A DNA stretch of 35,659 nucleotides. It comes from Gemmatimonas sp. GTDB lineage: Bacteria; Gemmatimonadota; Gemmatimonadetes; Gemmatimonadales; Gemmatimonadaceae. A program made the position numbers and the translations under genes. The stretch spans positions 1 through 35,659 of the forward strand of contig PNKL01000023.1 of assembly GCA_013822425.1 (NCBI GenBank), read 5' to 3'. A model generated the notes under the pieces. It was not told where the DNA came from. It worked only from the letters and a program-made list of their open reading frames with translations, and searched no databases. Below are positions 28,168 through 35,597 of the stretch, piece after piece. Every line of letters begins with the position of its first letter. Position 1 is the stretch's first letter.

Positions 28168-29331
28168 ATGCCGCCGGCCGGTGCGGAGCTTCCCCCGCTC
28201 GTCCTCGTCGCCGACGACGTCGATGCCAACGCCGAACTGCTCGCCGACCAGCTGACGGCGCTGGGCGTCCGCACCGCCCGGGCGCACGACGGCCCGAGCG
28301 CGCTGGCGGCCTGTTTCGAGGAGCACCCCGACCTCTGCATCCTCGACGTGTCCATGCCGGCCGGCGACCTCGCGGTGGACGACCGCGACACCGGCTTCGA
28401 GGTCTGCCGTCGGCTCAAGCGCGACCCGCGCACGGCACGCATTCCCGTCATCTTCGTCACCGCGCTCAACGACACCGCCGACCGGGTGAAGGCCATCGAG
28501 GCCGGCGGCGACGACTTCCTGCTCAAGCCGCACAATCGCCTCGTGCTTGGCGCGCGGGTGCGCTCGCTGCTGAAGCTCAAGAGCGCCACGGACGCGCTCG
28601 AGCAGAGCTATCGCACCCTGCGCGAACTCACCAAGGTGCGCGACGACCTGATGAAGATGATCGTGCACGACCTCAAGACGCCGCTCACCAGCGTGCTCGC
28701 CACGCTCGAGATGCTGCGCGAGGGCGACTACGGCCCCATGGCGGAGAAGCAGTACAAGGCGGTTTCCGAGGCGGAGGGGAAGGCCGAGGACCTGCTGGGC
28801 CTCATCCAGGACCTGCTGGAGGTGGCGCGGGTGGAGGAGACGCGCATCGCGATTTCGCCCGAACCCATCGCGCCGGCCGCGTTCCTGTCGGAGCTCGTCA
28901 TTGACTGGACCCCGCGCTTCAGCGCCGAGGGGGCGACGATGGCCTACGAGGCGTCGGACGAGGCGCCGGTGTTCAGCGCCGACAAGGCGCTCCTGCGCCG
29001 CGTCTTCGCCAACCTGGTCCAGAACGCACTGTCGCATTCGGCCACGGCGGTGCACGTGGAGCTGGTGGCGATGAAGGATCCGCAGGGCATCCTCTTCACC
29101 GTGACCGACAACGGCCCGGGGATCCCCGCCGAGTTCCAGGAAGTGATCTTCCGCAAGTTCGAACAGGTGCGCGCGCCCAACGCGCCGAAGACGCGCAGTT
29201 CGGGGCTTGGCCTCGCGTTCTGCCGCCTCGCGGTGGAAGCGCACGGCGGCCGCATCTGGGTGCGCAGCAAGGAGGCGGAAGGGAGCACGTTCTATATTCA
29301 GTTGCCGGTGGAGCCGAAAAGTACGGATTAA
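28168..29331 (+). CDS. Receiver-histidine kinase fusion protein (cytoplasmic)
   Basis: This 387-residue protein begins with a receiver domain (Asp60 in CILDVSMP, Lys120 in LLKPHN), continues through a short helical linker into HisKA with His167 in IVHDLKTPL, and ends with an HATPase domain (NLVQNALSH, DNGPGIP, SSGLGLAF). There are no transmembrane segments, so it senses or relays internally; such receiver-first kinases usually take phosphate from another kinase. An insertion of about 10 acidic residues follows the phospho-Asp (GDLAVDDRDTGF). It starts 4 bases after the outer-membrane-like gene. No DNA-binding partner is visible nearby. Confidence 0.92.
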   Translation: MPPAGAELPPLVLVADDVDANAELLADQLTALGVRTARAHDGPSALAACFEEHPDLCILDVSMPAGDLAVDDRDTGFEVCRRLKRDPRTARIPVIFVTALNDTADRVKAIEAGGDDFLLKPHNRLVLGARVRSLLKLKSATDALEQSYRTLRELTKVRDDLMKMIVHDLKTPLTSVLATLEMLREGDYGPMAEKQYKAVSEAEGKAEDLLGLIQDLLEVARVEETRIAISPEPIAPAAFLSELVIDWTPRFSAEGATMAYEASDEAPVFSADKALLRRVFANLVQNALSHSATAVHVELVAMKDPQGILFTVTDNGPGIPAEFQEVIFRKFEQVRAPNAPKTRSSGLGLAFCRLAVEAHGGRIWVRSKEAEGSTFYIQLPVEPKSTD

Positions 29332-29337
29332 GGACGG

Positions 29338-29483
29338 GGACTCAGGATTCCGATCACGGATTTCGATCGCGGATTGCGATTGCGATTCGCCGGTGGATCG
29401 GCGCGCACAGCGCCATCGCCAGTCGAACTCCTGAGTCGCAATCCTCAATCGCTATCCTGAGTCCAAATCCCCAATCGTCGTAG
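29338..29483. repeat. Inverted pair of 13-nt tandem arrays before miaB
   Basis: The left arm (from 29338) holds three exact-phase 13-mers: GGATTCCGATCAC (29345), GGATTTCGATCGC (29358) and GGATTGCGATTGC (29371). The right arm (29419-29483) holds five 13-mers in the reverse orientation, such as TGAGTCGCAATCC and TCAATCGCTATCC. The outer 11 bases (29338-29348) are an exact inverted match to the sequence ending at 29463. The right arm is 78% identical to the array before ftsY and ends one base before the miaB ATG. Confidence 0.8.
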
Positions 29484-29484
29484 A

Positions 29485-30810
29485 ATGCCAACGGTCTTCA
29501 TCGAGACATACGGATGCCAGATGAATGTCAGCGACTCCGAGCTCATGCTCGGCAAGCTGGCGGCCGAGGGCTATGCGGCGGTGGACAGTCCTGAGGCAGC
29601 GGACGTCGTGCTCCTCAACACGTGCGCCATCCGCGAGCATGCGGAAACGCGCGTTATCGGGCGGCTGGGGGAACTGCGGCGATTCCTCAAGAAGGACGCG
29701 GTGCTCGGCGTCACCGGGTGCATGGCCCAGCGCCTCGGACCGCGCCTGCTCGAGACCGACTCGCGGGTCTCGCTCGTCATCGGACCCGACGGCTATCGCG
29801 CGCTCCCCGCGCTCATCGAGGGGGCGCGCAAGGGCGAGCGGATGATCGCCACCGAGTTCGACCTCGAAGAGCACTACGAGGACGTCGCCGCGAGTCGCTT
29901 CGACGGCGTGAAGGCATGGATCCCGGTGCAGCGTGGCTGCGATTATCGGTGCACGTACTGCATCGTGCCGTATACGCGCGGCAACGAGCGCAGCCGCCAG
30001 CTCGAGGACGTCGTGCGCGAGACCGGGTCGGTGGTGGCGCAGGGGCTCACCGAAGTGGTGTTGCTCGGGCAGACGGTGAACTCGTACCACGATGGCGCGC
30101 GCGACTTCGCCGACCTGCTGCGTGCGGTCGGTGCCGTGCCGGGCCTGCGTCGCCTGCGCTTCACCAGCCCGCATCCCAACGACTTCAGCGACGGCGTGAT
30201 CGCGGCGATGGCCGAGGTGAAGGCGGTGTGCGAGCACGTGCACCTGCCCATGCAGAGCGGGAGCAGTCGCACGCTCAAGCGCATGCTGCGGCGCTATACG
30301 CGCGAGGAGTACCTCGACTGCGTGGCGCGCCTGCGCGCGGCGATCCCCGGGCTGGGGCTCACCACCGATATCATCGTCGGCTTTCCCGGCGAGACGGACG
30401 AGGATTTCGCCGAGACGTTGAGCGCCGTGCGAGAGGTTGGGTTCGACGATGCTTTCATGTTCAAGTTCTCGGCGCGCGAAGGGACGCCGGCCACGCGCCT
30501 GCCGGCGGAAATGACCGTGCCGGACGATGTGATGGACGCGCGGTTCAACGAGCTGCTGGCCACCGTGCGCGGCATCAGCCGCGACCGCAACTTCCGCCGG
30601 GTGGGCGAGCGGTGCGAGGTGCTCGTCGAGAAGGAGGCCCGCAAGGGGGAACTGCTGCAGGCGCGGTCGCGCGACTTCAAGACCGTGCTCATGCCCGGCG
30701 ACAAGTCGATGATCGGGCAGTATTTCCACGTGGAACTGACCGGGACAACCGGGTCGACGTTCACGGGGCAGGTGGTGCGCGAGCGTGCGCCGCTGCCGAT
30801 GTCGGGGTAG
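29485..30810 (+). CDS. miaB: tRNA-2-methylthio-N6-dimethylallyladenosine synthase
   Basis: MiaB is a radical-SAM methylthiotransferase that modifies A37 of tRNAs reading UNN codons. The 441-residue protein has the three N-terminal UPF0004 cluster cysteines (Cys11 in ETYGCQMN, Cys47 in NTCAIRE, Cys79 in GCMAQ), the radical-SAM CxxxCxxC at Cys152/156/159 (GCDYRCTYC), the LLGQTVNSY and HLPMQSGS blocks, and a C-terminal TRAM domain (about 370-435). The LNTCAIRE and GQTVNSY forms point to MiaB rather than MtaB or RimO. ATG 29485 follows directly on the 13-mer array, and no conventional ribosome-binding site is evident. Confidence 0.96.
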   Translation: MPTVFIETYGCQMNVSDSELMLGKLAAEGYAAVDSPEAADVVLLNTCAIREHAETRVIGRLGELRRFLKKDAVLGVTGCMAQRLGPRLLETDSRVSLVIGPDGYRALPALIEGARKGERMIATEFDLEEHYEDVAASRFDGVKAWIPVQRGCDYRCTYCIVPYTRGNERSRQLEDVVRETGSVVAQGLTEVVLLGQTVNSYHDGARDFADLLRAVGAVPGLRRLRFTSPHPNDFSDGVIAAMAEVKAVCEHVHLPMQSGSSRTLKRMLRRYTREEYLDCVARLRAAIPGLGLTTDIIVGFPGETDEDFAETLSAVREVGFDDAFMFKFSAREGTPATRLPAEMTVPDDVMDARFNELLATVRGISRDRNFRRVGERCEVLVEKEARKGELLQARSRDFKTVLMPGDKSMIGQYFHVELTGTTGSTFTGQVVRERAPLPMSG

Positions 30811-30900
30811 CGGCAGCGGACGAATCCGTGCGACTTTCATTGTCGCCGCTCGTCTACTCCTTGTACGACCACCTCCACGTCATTCCGCGGAGACCACTGA

Positions 30901-31431
30901 GTGCCGACGCCCGTGCCGAGCCTGCAGGCCGTCATTGCGCGCTACGGCGCCGAGGTGAAGCGTAAGCTGGCGAATCCAGCGGCGGCCGGGTCTCCCGAGG
31001 ACCAACTGCGAGCGCCGCTCGAGCATCTGCTCGCGGACTTCGCCGGGCTTTGCCGAATTCCAGCAGGGCAGGTGGTGGCGGTGGGGGAGTCATCGCTCGC
31101 CGAACTCAAGACGCGCCCTGATTACGCGGTCACGGTCCGGAACGCCCTCGTGGGCTTCATCGAAGTCAAGGCACCGGGCAAGGGCGCTGATCCACGGCGA
31201 TTCCGCGACGCCCACGACAAGGCGCAGTGGGAGCGCCTCAAGTCGCTGCCGAACATCATCTACACTGATGGCGGTAGTTTCTCGCTATGGCACAGTGGCG
31301 CACTCGACGGCGCGGTCGTCCACCTCGAAGGAGAACTGGAACGCGCCGGGACGTCATTGACGGCGCCGCCGGCGTTGCAGGCTAAGCACGCGCGCGCGCC
31401 GACACGACCCGCACCAGACGTCGCTGCTTGA
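30901..31431 (+). CDS. Orphan N-terminal nuclease part of a type ISP-like restriction-modification enzyme
   Basis: The 176-residue product resembles the first part of large single-chain restriction-methylase proteins. It has SPEDQLRAPLEHLLADFAGL, VAVGESSLAELKTRPDYAV, and a PD-(D/E)XK site with Asp74 and Glu88-Val-Lys90 (GFIEVKAPGKG), then DAHDKAQWERLKSLPN. Full-length relatives, as I recall them, continue for several hundred residues into a helicase-like or methylase region; here the frame ends soon after TAPPALQAKHA with a low-complexity tail. No methylase motif is found downstream in any frame. This looks like a truncated remnant, although a free nuclease domain is possible. GTG 30901 is preceded by GGAG at 8 bases. 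Confidence 0.72.
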   Translation: MPTPVPSLQAVIARYGAEVKRKLANPAAAGSPEDQLRAPLEHLLADFAGLCRIPAGQVVAVGESSLAELKTRPDYAVTVRNALVGFIEVKAPGKGADPRRFRDAHDKAQWERLKSLPNIIYTDGGSFSLWHSGALDGAVVHLEGELERAGTSLTAPPALQAKHARAPTRPAPDVAA

Positions 31432-31467
31432 TTAGGCGGCGAAGGCCGCGTCGCTCGGGGCCTGGGG

Positions 31468-31521
31468 TTGCGGGGCAATTCTGGCCATATTATTATGGCT
31501 ATAGCTGTCTTTGTATGGCTA
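31468..31521 (+). promoter_or_regulatory. Putative promoter and operator of the toxin-antitoxin pair
   Basis: TTGCGG (31468-31473) and TATTAT (31491-31496) are 17 bases apart, a standard sigma70 spacing. A dyad CCATA-TTAT-TATGG (31485-31498) covers the -10, and TATGGCTA occurs twice, 20 bp apart (31494 and 31514). Such dyads over a promoter suit autorepression by the antitoxin. The AT-rich patch stands out from its GC-rich surroundings. Confidence 0.5.
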
Positions 31522-31540
31522 CTGGACCAGTGGAGAGCCT

Positions 31541-31831
31541 ATGCCGCGCCAGCCATCGCATCCCGCCCGCCGCGTCCGCGAGACGGTGCTCGCCGCCCCT
31601 GAGGTCGTGCAGGTGAAGGCGAGTACGTTCAAGGACACCTGCCTCCAACTCCTCGACGATGTCCGCGATCGTCGCATCGAGATCGTCGTCACCAAGCACG
31701 GCAAGCCGGTGGCGCGCGTCGTACCAGCCGATGTCGAAGCGCCGAGTTCACGTGGCTTCATGCGCGGCACCGTAATCGCATACGGTGACATTGTGTCGCC
31801 AGACTTCGAGTCGTGGGGAGATCTCGGATGA
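31541..31831 (+). CDS. Phd/YefM-family antitoxin
   Basis: The 96-residue protein has the Phd/YefM core: VQVKASTFKDTCLQLLDDV at about 23-41, then EIVVTKHGKPVARVVP at 47-62, the DNA-binding N-domain. The C-terminal part (FMRGTVIAYGDIVSPDFESW) is the likely toxin-wrapping segment. An N-terminal basic tail of about 22 residues precedes the core. ATG 31541 has GGAGAG just upstream. Its stop overlaps the PIN toxin start (ATGA), the classic order of antitoxin then toxin, and a dyad covers its probable promoter. Confidence 0.9.
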   Translation: MPRQPSHPARRVRETVLAAPEVVQVKASTFKDTCLQLLDDVRDRRIEIVVTKHGKPVARVVPADVEAPSSRGFMRGTVIAYGDIVSPDFESWGDLG

Positions 31832-32319
31832 AGCGTCGCGTGCGGGAGCGGCCGGCTCCGACCGTGTGGAGCGCCACGAGTTACCAGGACACCGGCGGCC
31901 CCCTCCTGCTCGATACCCACGTCTGGATCTGGCGCGTCGCCGACCACGATGCGCGCGTCGCGCCGGCTGCCACAGGCCTGCTTGATCGCGTCGGAGCGGA
32001 CGGGAACCTCATCGTCTCGGACATCTCGTACTGGGAAGTGGCGGTGAAGGCGGCCAAGGGCAAGCTCGGGCTGACGGCTGCGCCCGCGGACTGGCTGCAG
32101 CGCGCGGAACAAGCACCTGGCATTCGCTTCCAGCCGATCACGCGGCAGATCCTCCTGCGTTCCGCGCTCCTCGCCGGAGCAGCGCACAACGACCCCGCCG
32201 ATCGGATACTCATGGCAACCGCGCAACTGGTTGGCCTTCCGCTGGTCACGGCCGATCGGCAGATCATCTCGTATGCCAGAACCCACGCTGGGCTGCAGGT
32301 GATAGACGTGCGGCGCTGA
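31828..32319 (+). CDS. PIN-domain ribonuclease toxin (VapC-like)
   Basis: PIN toxins cut RNA, often tRNA or rRNA, when freed from the antitoxin. The 163-residue protein has the four acidic sites: Asp29 in LLLDTHVW, Glu70 in ISYWEVA, Asp122/Asp125 in NDPADRILMATA and Asp143 in LVTADRQII. The domain normally starts around LLLDTHVW; here about 25 extra basic residues (MKRRVRERPAPTVW and on) precede it. ATG 31828 overlaps the antitoxin stop and has GGGGAG 7 bases upstream, which supports the extended start. The pairing of a PIN toxin with a Phd-type antitoxin is common in this subgroup. Confidence 0.92.
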   Translation: MKRRVRERPAPTVWSATSYQDTGGPLLLDTHVWIWRVADHDARVAPAATGLLDRVGADGNLIVSDISYWEVAVKAAKGKLGLTAAPADWLQRAEQAPGIRFQPITRQILLRSALLAGAAHNDPADRILMATAQLVGLPLVTADRQIISYARTHAGLQVIDVRR

Positions 32320-32403
32320 GCGCGGCGCGTCCGTCGCGACCTGTCCGAGTGCAATGAAGGAGCGTCGTCCGCGTTCATTCGATGACGCGGCCCGCAGTCG
32401 GCG

Positions 32404-34467
32404 GTGGCAGAGTGTGTGCCACCCTTCGGAGCCGCCCCCGTTCCCCTCATCGCCTGGGCCGCCGCGGCGCACGCCGTCGGACTGATCGTAGGTCTCTCCG
32501 TCGACACGGTCGCCGCCGCCGCCTCGCTCGGCGGCAGCCTCGCGCTTGCCGCGCTCGTCCTGCTGGGCCTGCGGCACACCACGTGGGCCGCCGTGCTGCT
32601 CATCGCCTCGATCGGCGTGGGCATCGGCGGCAACGCGGCCCGCGTCGACCGCGAGTGCATGGCGCGCGAGCGGCTGCCCTTCCGCTGTCGCACGCGGTAC
32701 GAGCCGCCGCGCGCGCTCGCCCCGTGGCGCGATCGCGCGGGTGTCGCCATCGATCGCCACTTCGGGGACGACGCCGGCCTCGTCCGCGCCCTGCTCATCG
32801 CCGACACCAAGGACCTCGACCCGCAGCTGCGCGACCGATACGCCGACGCGGGCATCGTGCACATGCTCTCCATCTCCGGACTGCACGTCGCCATCGTCTC
32901 GGGCGCCATGCTCCTGCTGCTGCAGGCTGCGCGCCTGCCGGCGGCGGCGGCGCGATGGGCGGGCTTCTCGCTGGTCCTGCTCTACGTCTTGATGATCGGC
33001 GCGCCGCCACCCGCGGTGCGCAGCGCCGTGATGATCGGCGCCCAGACGGTGTCGTTCGCTCTCCAGCGCAACACCTCGCCCTGGGCGGCGCTCGCGTGGG
33101 GCGGCGCCATTCCGCTCCTGTACCAGCCGCGCACCGCGGTGGACCTCGGCTGGCAGCTGAGCGTGAGCGGTTTCGCGGCTCTCATCGCCGGGCGCGCCGT
33201 CGCGGAACGACTGCTCCCGGCGACACTCGATGGCTGGCGGCGGAAGATCGCCGCCGAGTTGGTGGTCAGCGTGGTCGCGTCGTTCGCCACGGCCCCGCTG
33301 GTCGCCTGGCATTTCGGGCGGGTAAGCCTGGTGGCGCCGTTCTCGAACCTCGCCGCCGGGCCGGTCATCGCGCTGATGCAGCCGACGCTCTTTCTCGGTC
33401 TCGCCCTCGCGTGGTGGCCGGCTGCGGCCTCGCTGGTCGCGGCGGCCTCGGTGCCGATGGTGCGCGCATTCGATCTCGTCGCGCACCTCGGCGCCTCCCT
33501 GCCGGGGGCCACCCTGCACGCCGCGCCGTCGCTGCTGACGGCCGTGGCGCTCGGCGTGGCCTGCGTGGCCGTGCTCGCGGCGTGCGTTCGGCACTATTGG
33601 GCGCCGCCGGCGCTGTTGGCGCTCGCCGCGGTGGCGACGGCCGCGTTCGCCCCAGTTCCTGCGAGCGGCGTGCTGGAAGTGCACATGATCGACGTGGGGC
33701 AGGGCGATGCCGTGGCCGTGCGCACGCCCCGCGGTCGCTGGTTGCTGTTCGATGCGGGGCGGGGCGACGCCAAGCGCGACGCGGGCAAGATGACCATCGT
33801 GCCGTACCTGCGCGCGCGCGGCGGGCCGCTGGCGCTCTTCGTGCTCTCGCATCCGCATGCGGATCACGCGGGTGGGGCTGCGACCGTGTTGAACGCCATG
33901 CGCCCCGCCGCCTACCTCGACGCTGCCTTCGCCGGCGGCAGCTCGCCGTACCGCGCCTCCCTCGATGCGGCGCAGCGACTCAATGTGACCTGGCGCCGCG
34001 CGCGCGCTGGCGAGGTCATCGCAATGGATGGCGTGCTCCTGCGCGTCCTCGCGCCGGACTCTGCATGGACGGCCGGGTTGACCGACCCGAACCTGGCCAG
34101 CGTGGTCGTGCGGCTTGAATATGGAACTTCCACCATGCTCTTCACCGGCGACGCCGAAGCCCCCGAAGAACGCTGGTTGCTCGACCGATCCCCGGAACTG
34201 CTGCCCGCGGACCTGCTCAAGGTGGCCCACCACGGAAGCGGGACGAGCACCACGGAAGCATGGCTCGATGTCGTGCGGCCGCGTGCTGCCCTGGTGTCGG
34301 TGGCCGCGCGCAACTTCTACGGCCACCCCCATCCCGCCGTCATGCGCCGCCTGACTGAGCACGGTGCCACGGTGCTGCGCACCGACCAGCTCGGCTCCGT
34401 GGTGGCCAGCACCGACGGCACCGGCTGGACAATGCAAGCCGCCGGCATCCGCTGGCGCCTGCGATGA
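32404..34467 (+). CDS. comEC: ComEC/Rec2-type DNA uptake channel protein, short N-terminal form
   Basis: ComEC forms the inner-membrane channel for single-stranded DNA during natural transformation. The 687-residue protein has N-terminal helices (about 10-75), the competence domain with MLSISGLHVAIVSG from residue 154 and a series of helices to about 420, and a C-terminal metallo-beta-lactamase-like domain (MIDVGQGDAVAV, SHPHADHAGG from residue 482, HHGSG from 609). The OB-fold (DUF4131-like) region usually lying before the competence domain seems missing: only about 75 residues separate the helices from MLSISGLHV. The start is GTG 32404 or GTG 32416; neither has a strong ribosome-binding site. 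Its stop overlaps an in-frame ATG of fbp. Confidence 0.92.
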   Translation: MAECVPPFGAAPVPLIAWAAAAHAVGLIVGLSVDTVAAAASLGGSLALAALVLLGLRHTTWAAVLLIASIGVGIGGNAARVDRECMARERLPFRCRTRYEPPRALAPWRDRAGVAIDRHFGDDAGLVRALLIADTKDLDPQLRDRYADAGIVHMLSISGLHVAIVSGAMLLLLQAARLPAAAARWAGFSLVLLYVLMIGAPPPAVRSAVMIGAQTVSFALQRNTSPWAALAWGGAIPLLYQPRTAVDLGWQLSVSGFAALIAGRAVAERLLPATLDGWRRKIAAELVVSVVASFATAPLVAWHFGRVSLVAPFSNLAAGPVIALMQPTLFLGLALAWWPAAASLVAAASVPMVRAFDLVAHLGASLPGATLHAAPSLLTAVALGVACVAVLAACVRHYWAPPALLALAAVATAAFAPVPASGVLEVHMIDVGQGDAVAVRTPRGRWLLFDAGRGDAKRDAGKMTIVPYLRARGGPLALFVLSHPHADHAGGAATVLNAMRPAAYLDAAFAGGSSPYRASLDAAQRLNVTWRRARAGEVIAMDGVLLRVLAPDSAWTAGLTDPNLASVVVRLEYGTSTMLFTGDAEAPEERWLLDRSPELLPADLLKVAHHGSGTSTTEAWLDVVRPRAALVSVAARNFYGHPHPAVMRRLTEHGATVLRTDQLGSVVASTDGTGWTMQAAGIRWRLR

Positions 34468-34496
34468 GCACACGCGAGCTTACATCAATTCGCCGT

Positions 34497-34570
34497 CGCT
34501 CTGCCGTTCTCTGCCGTTCTCTGCCGTTCTCTGCGGTTCTCTGCCGGATTCTGTCGTACTCCGTCGCTCT
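34497..34570 (+). repeat. 10-nt tandem array upstream of fbp
   Basis: Contiguous 10-base units from 34501 read CTGCCGTTCT three times, then CTGCGGTTCT, CTGCCGGATT, CTGTCGTACT and CCGTCGCTCT, with a partial unit (CGCT) before. The first copies are exact and later ones decay toward the fbp start at 34581. No inverted partner is seen. The array lies 30 bases after the comEC stop. Confidence 0.88.
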
Positions 34571-34580
34571 CTGGGTCACC

Positions 34581-35597
34581 ATGATCAACCACACCGATAC
34601 CTCGATCGTCACGATCGACCGGTTCATCATCGAGCAGGAGGCCCTGTTCCCCGAGGCCACCGGTGAACTCTCGAGCATCCTGTACGAGCTCGCCGTCGCC
34701 GCCAAGATGATCAGCAGCAAGGTGCGCCGCGCCGGCCTGATCGACATCCTCGGTGCCGCCGGGTCCGAGAACGTCCAGGGCGAGCACCAGCAGAAGCTCG
34801 ACGTGATCGCCAATGCCATCATCACGAAGGCGATGGACCACGGCGGCAAGCTGTGCGCCATGGCGTCGGAGGAGGAGGAGGGGATCATCGAGATCCCGCC
34901 GCAGTTCAAGTGTGGCAAGTACGTGCTCCTGTTCGATCCGCTCGACGGCTCCTCGAATATCGATGTCAACGTCCCCGTGGGGACCATCTTTTCGGTGCTG
35001 CGCCGCGTGACACCCGGCCCGGGCCGAGGGGCGATCGAGGACATGCTGCAGCCGGGGCTGAAGCAGGTGGCGGCAGGCTACGTGATCTACGGGTCAAGCA
35101 CGATGATGGTCTACACCACGGGGCATGGCGCGCACGGCTTCACGCTCGATCCCTCGATCGGCGAGTTCCTGCTGTCGCACCCGCATATTCGCACGCCGGA
35201 GGTTGGCAAGTACCTCTCGGTGAACGACTCGTACGAGCAGTACTGGAGCGAGCCGGTGCGGGCGCTCATGCGCCGCTACCGCGGGCTCGACATGCAGCGC
35301 GAGGCGATGAACGTGCGCTATGTGGGGTCGCTCGTTGCGGACTTCCATCGCAATCTGCTGGGCGGCGGCGTTTTCGTGTACCCGGCCAACCAGAGGAGCC
35401 CCAGCGGAAAGCTCCGCCTGCTGTATGAATGCAATCCGCTCGCCTTCATCTGCGAGCAGGCGGGCGGCGCCGCCACCGATGGCATGCGGCGTTTGCTGGA
35501 GGTCGTGCCCACCGAGCTGCACCAGCGCTCGCCGCTGTTCATCGGCAGCAAGCAGGACGTCGCCATCGCGACCCGGATGCTCGAGGATGAACGCTAG
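34581..35597 (+). CDS. fbp: Fructose-1,6-bisphosphatase class I
   Basis: FBPase removes the C1 phosphate of fructose 1,6-bisphosphate in gluconeogenesis. The 338-residue protein has the AMP-site region TGELSSILYELAVAAKMISS near the N-terminus, the metal-binding acidic ASEEEEG, DPLDGSSN at 119-126, and a C-terminal LYECNPLAFICEQAGG. ATG 34581 gives the usual family N-terminus (INHTDTSIVTIDRFIIEQ). An upstream ATG at 34464 is in frame and overlaps the comEC stop, but it would add 39 residues encoded mostly by the 10-nt array, so it is less likely. The next gene begins directly at the base after its stop. Confidence 0.95.
   Translation: MINHTDTSIVTIDRFIIEQEALFPEATGELSSILYELAVAAKMISSKVRRAGLIDILGAAGSENVQGEHQQKLDVIANAIITKAMDHGGKLCAMASEEEEGIIEIPPQFKCGKYVLLFDPLDGSSNIDVNVPVGTIFSVLRRVTPGPGRGAIEDMLQPGLKQVAAGYVIYGSSTMMVYTTGHGAHGFTLDPSIGEFLLSHPHIRTPEVGKYLSVNDSYEQYWSEPVRALMRRYRGLDMQREAMNVRYVGSLVADFHRNLLGGGVFVYPANQRSPSGKLRLLYECNPLAFICEQAGGAATDGMRRLLEVVPTELHQRSPLFIGSKQDVAIATRMLEDER

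Noticed and set aside
29338-29483. Retron or diversity-generating element RNA
   Set aside because: The long inverted structure is suggestive, but no reverse transcriptase gene or template/variable repeat pair exists in the window.
32320-32403. A tRNA or small RNA between the PIN toxin and comEC
   Set aside because: No cloverleaf or stable hairpin could be built by eye from these 84 bases.
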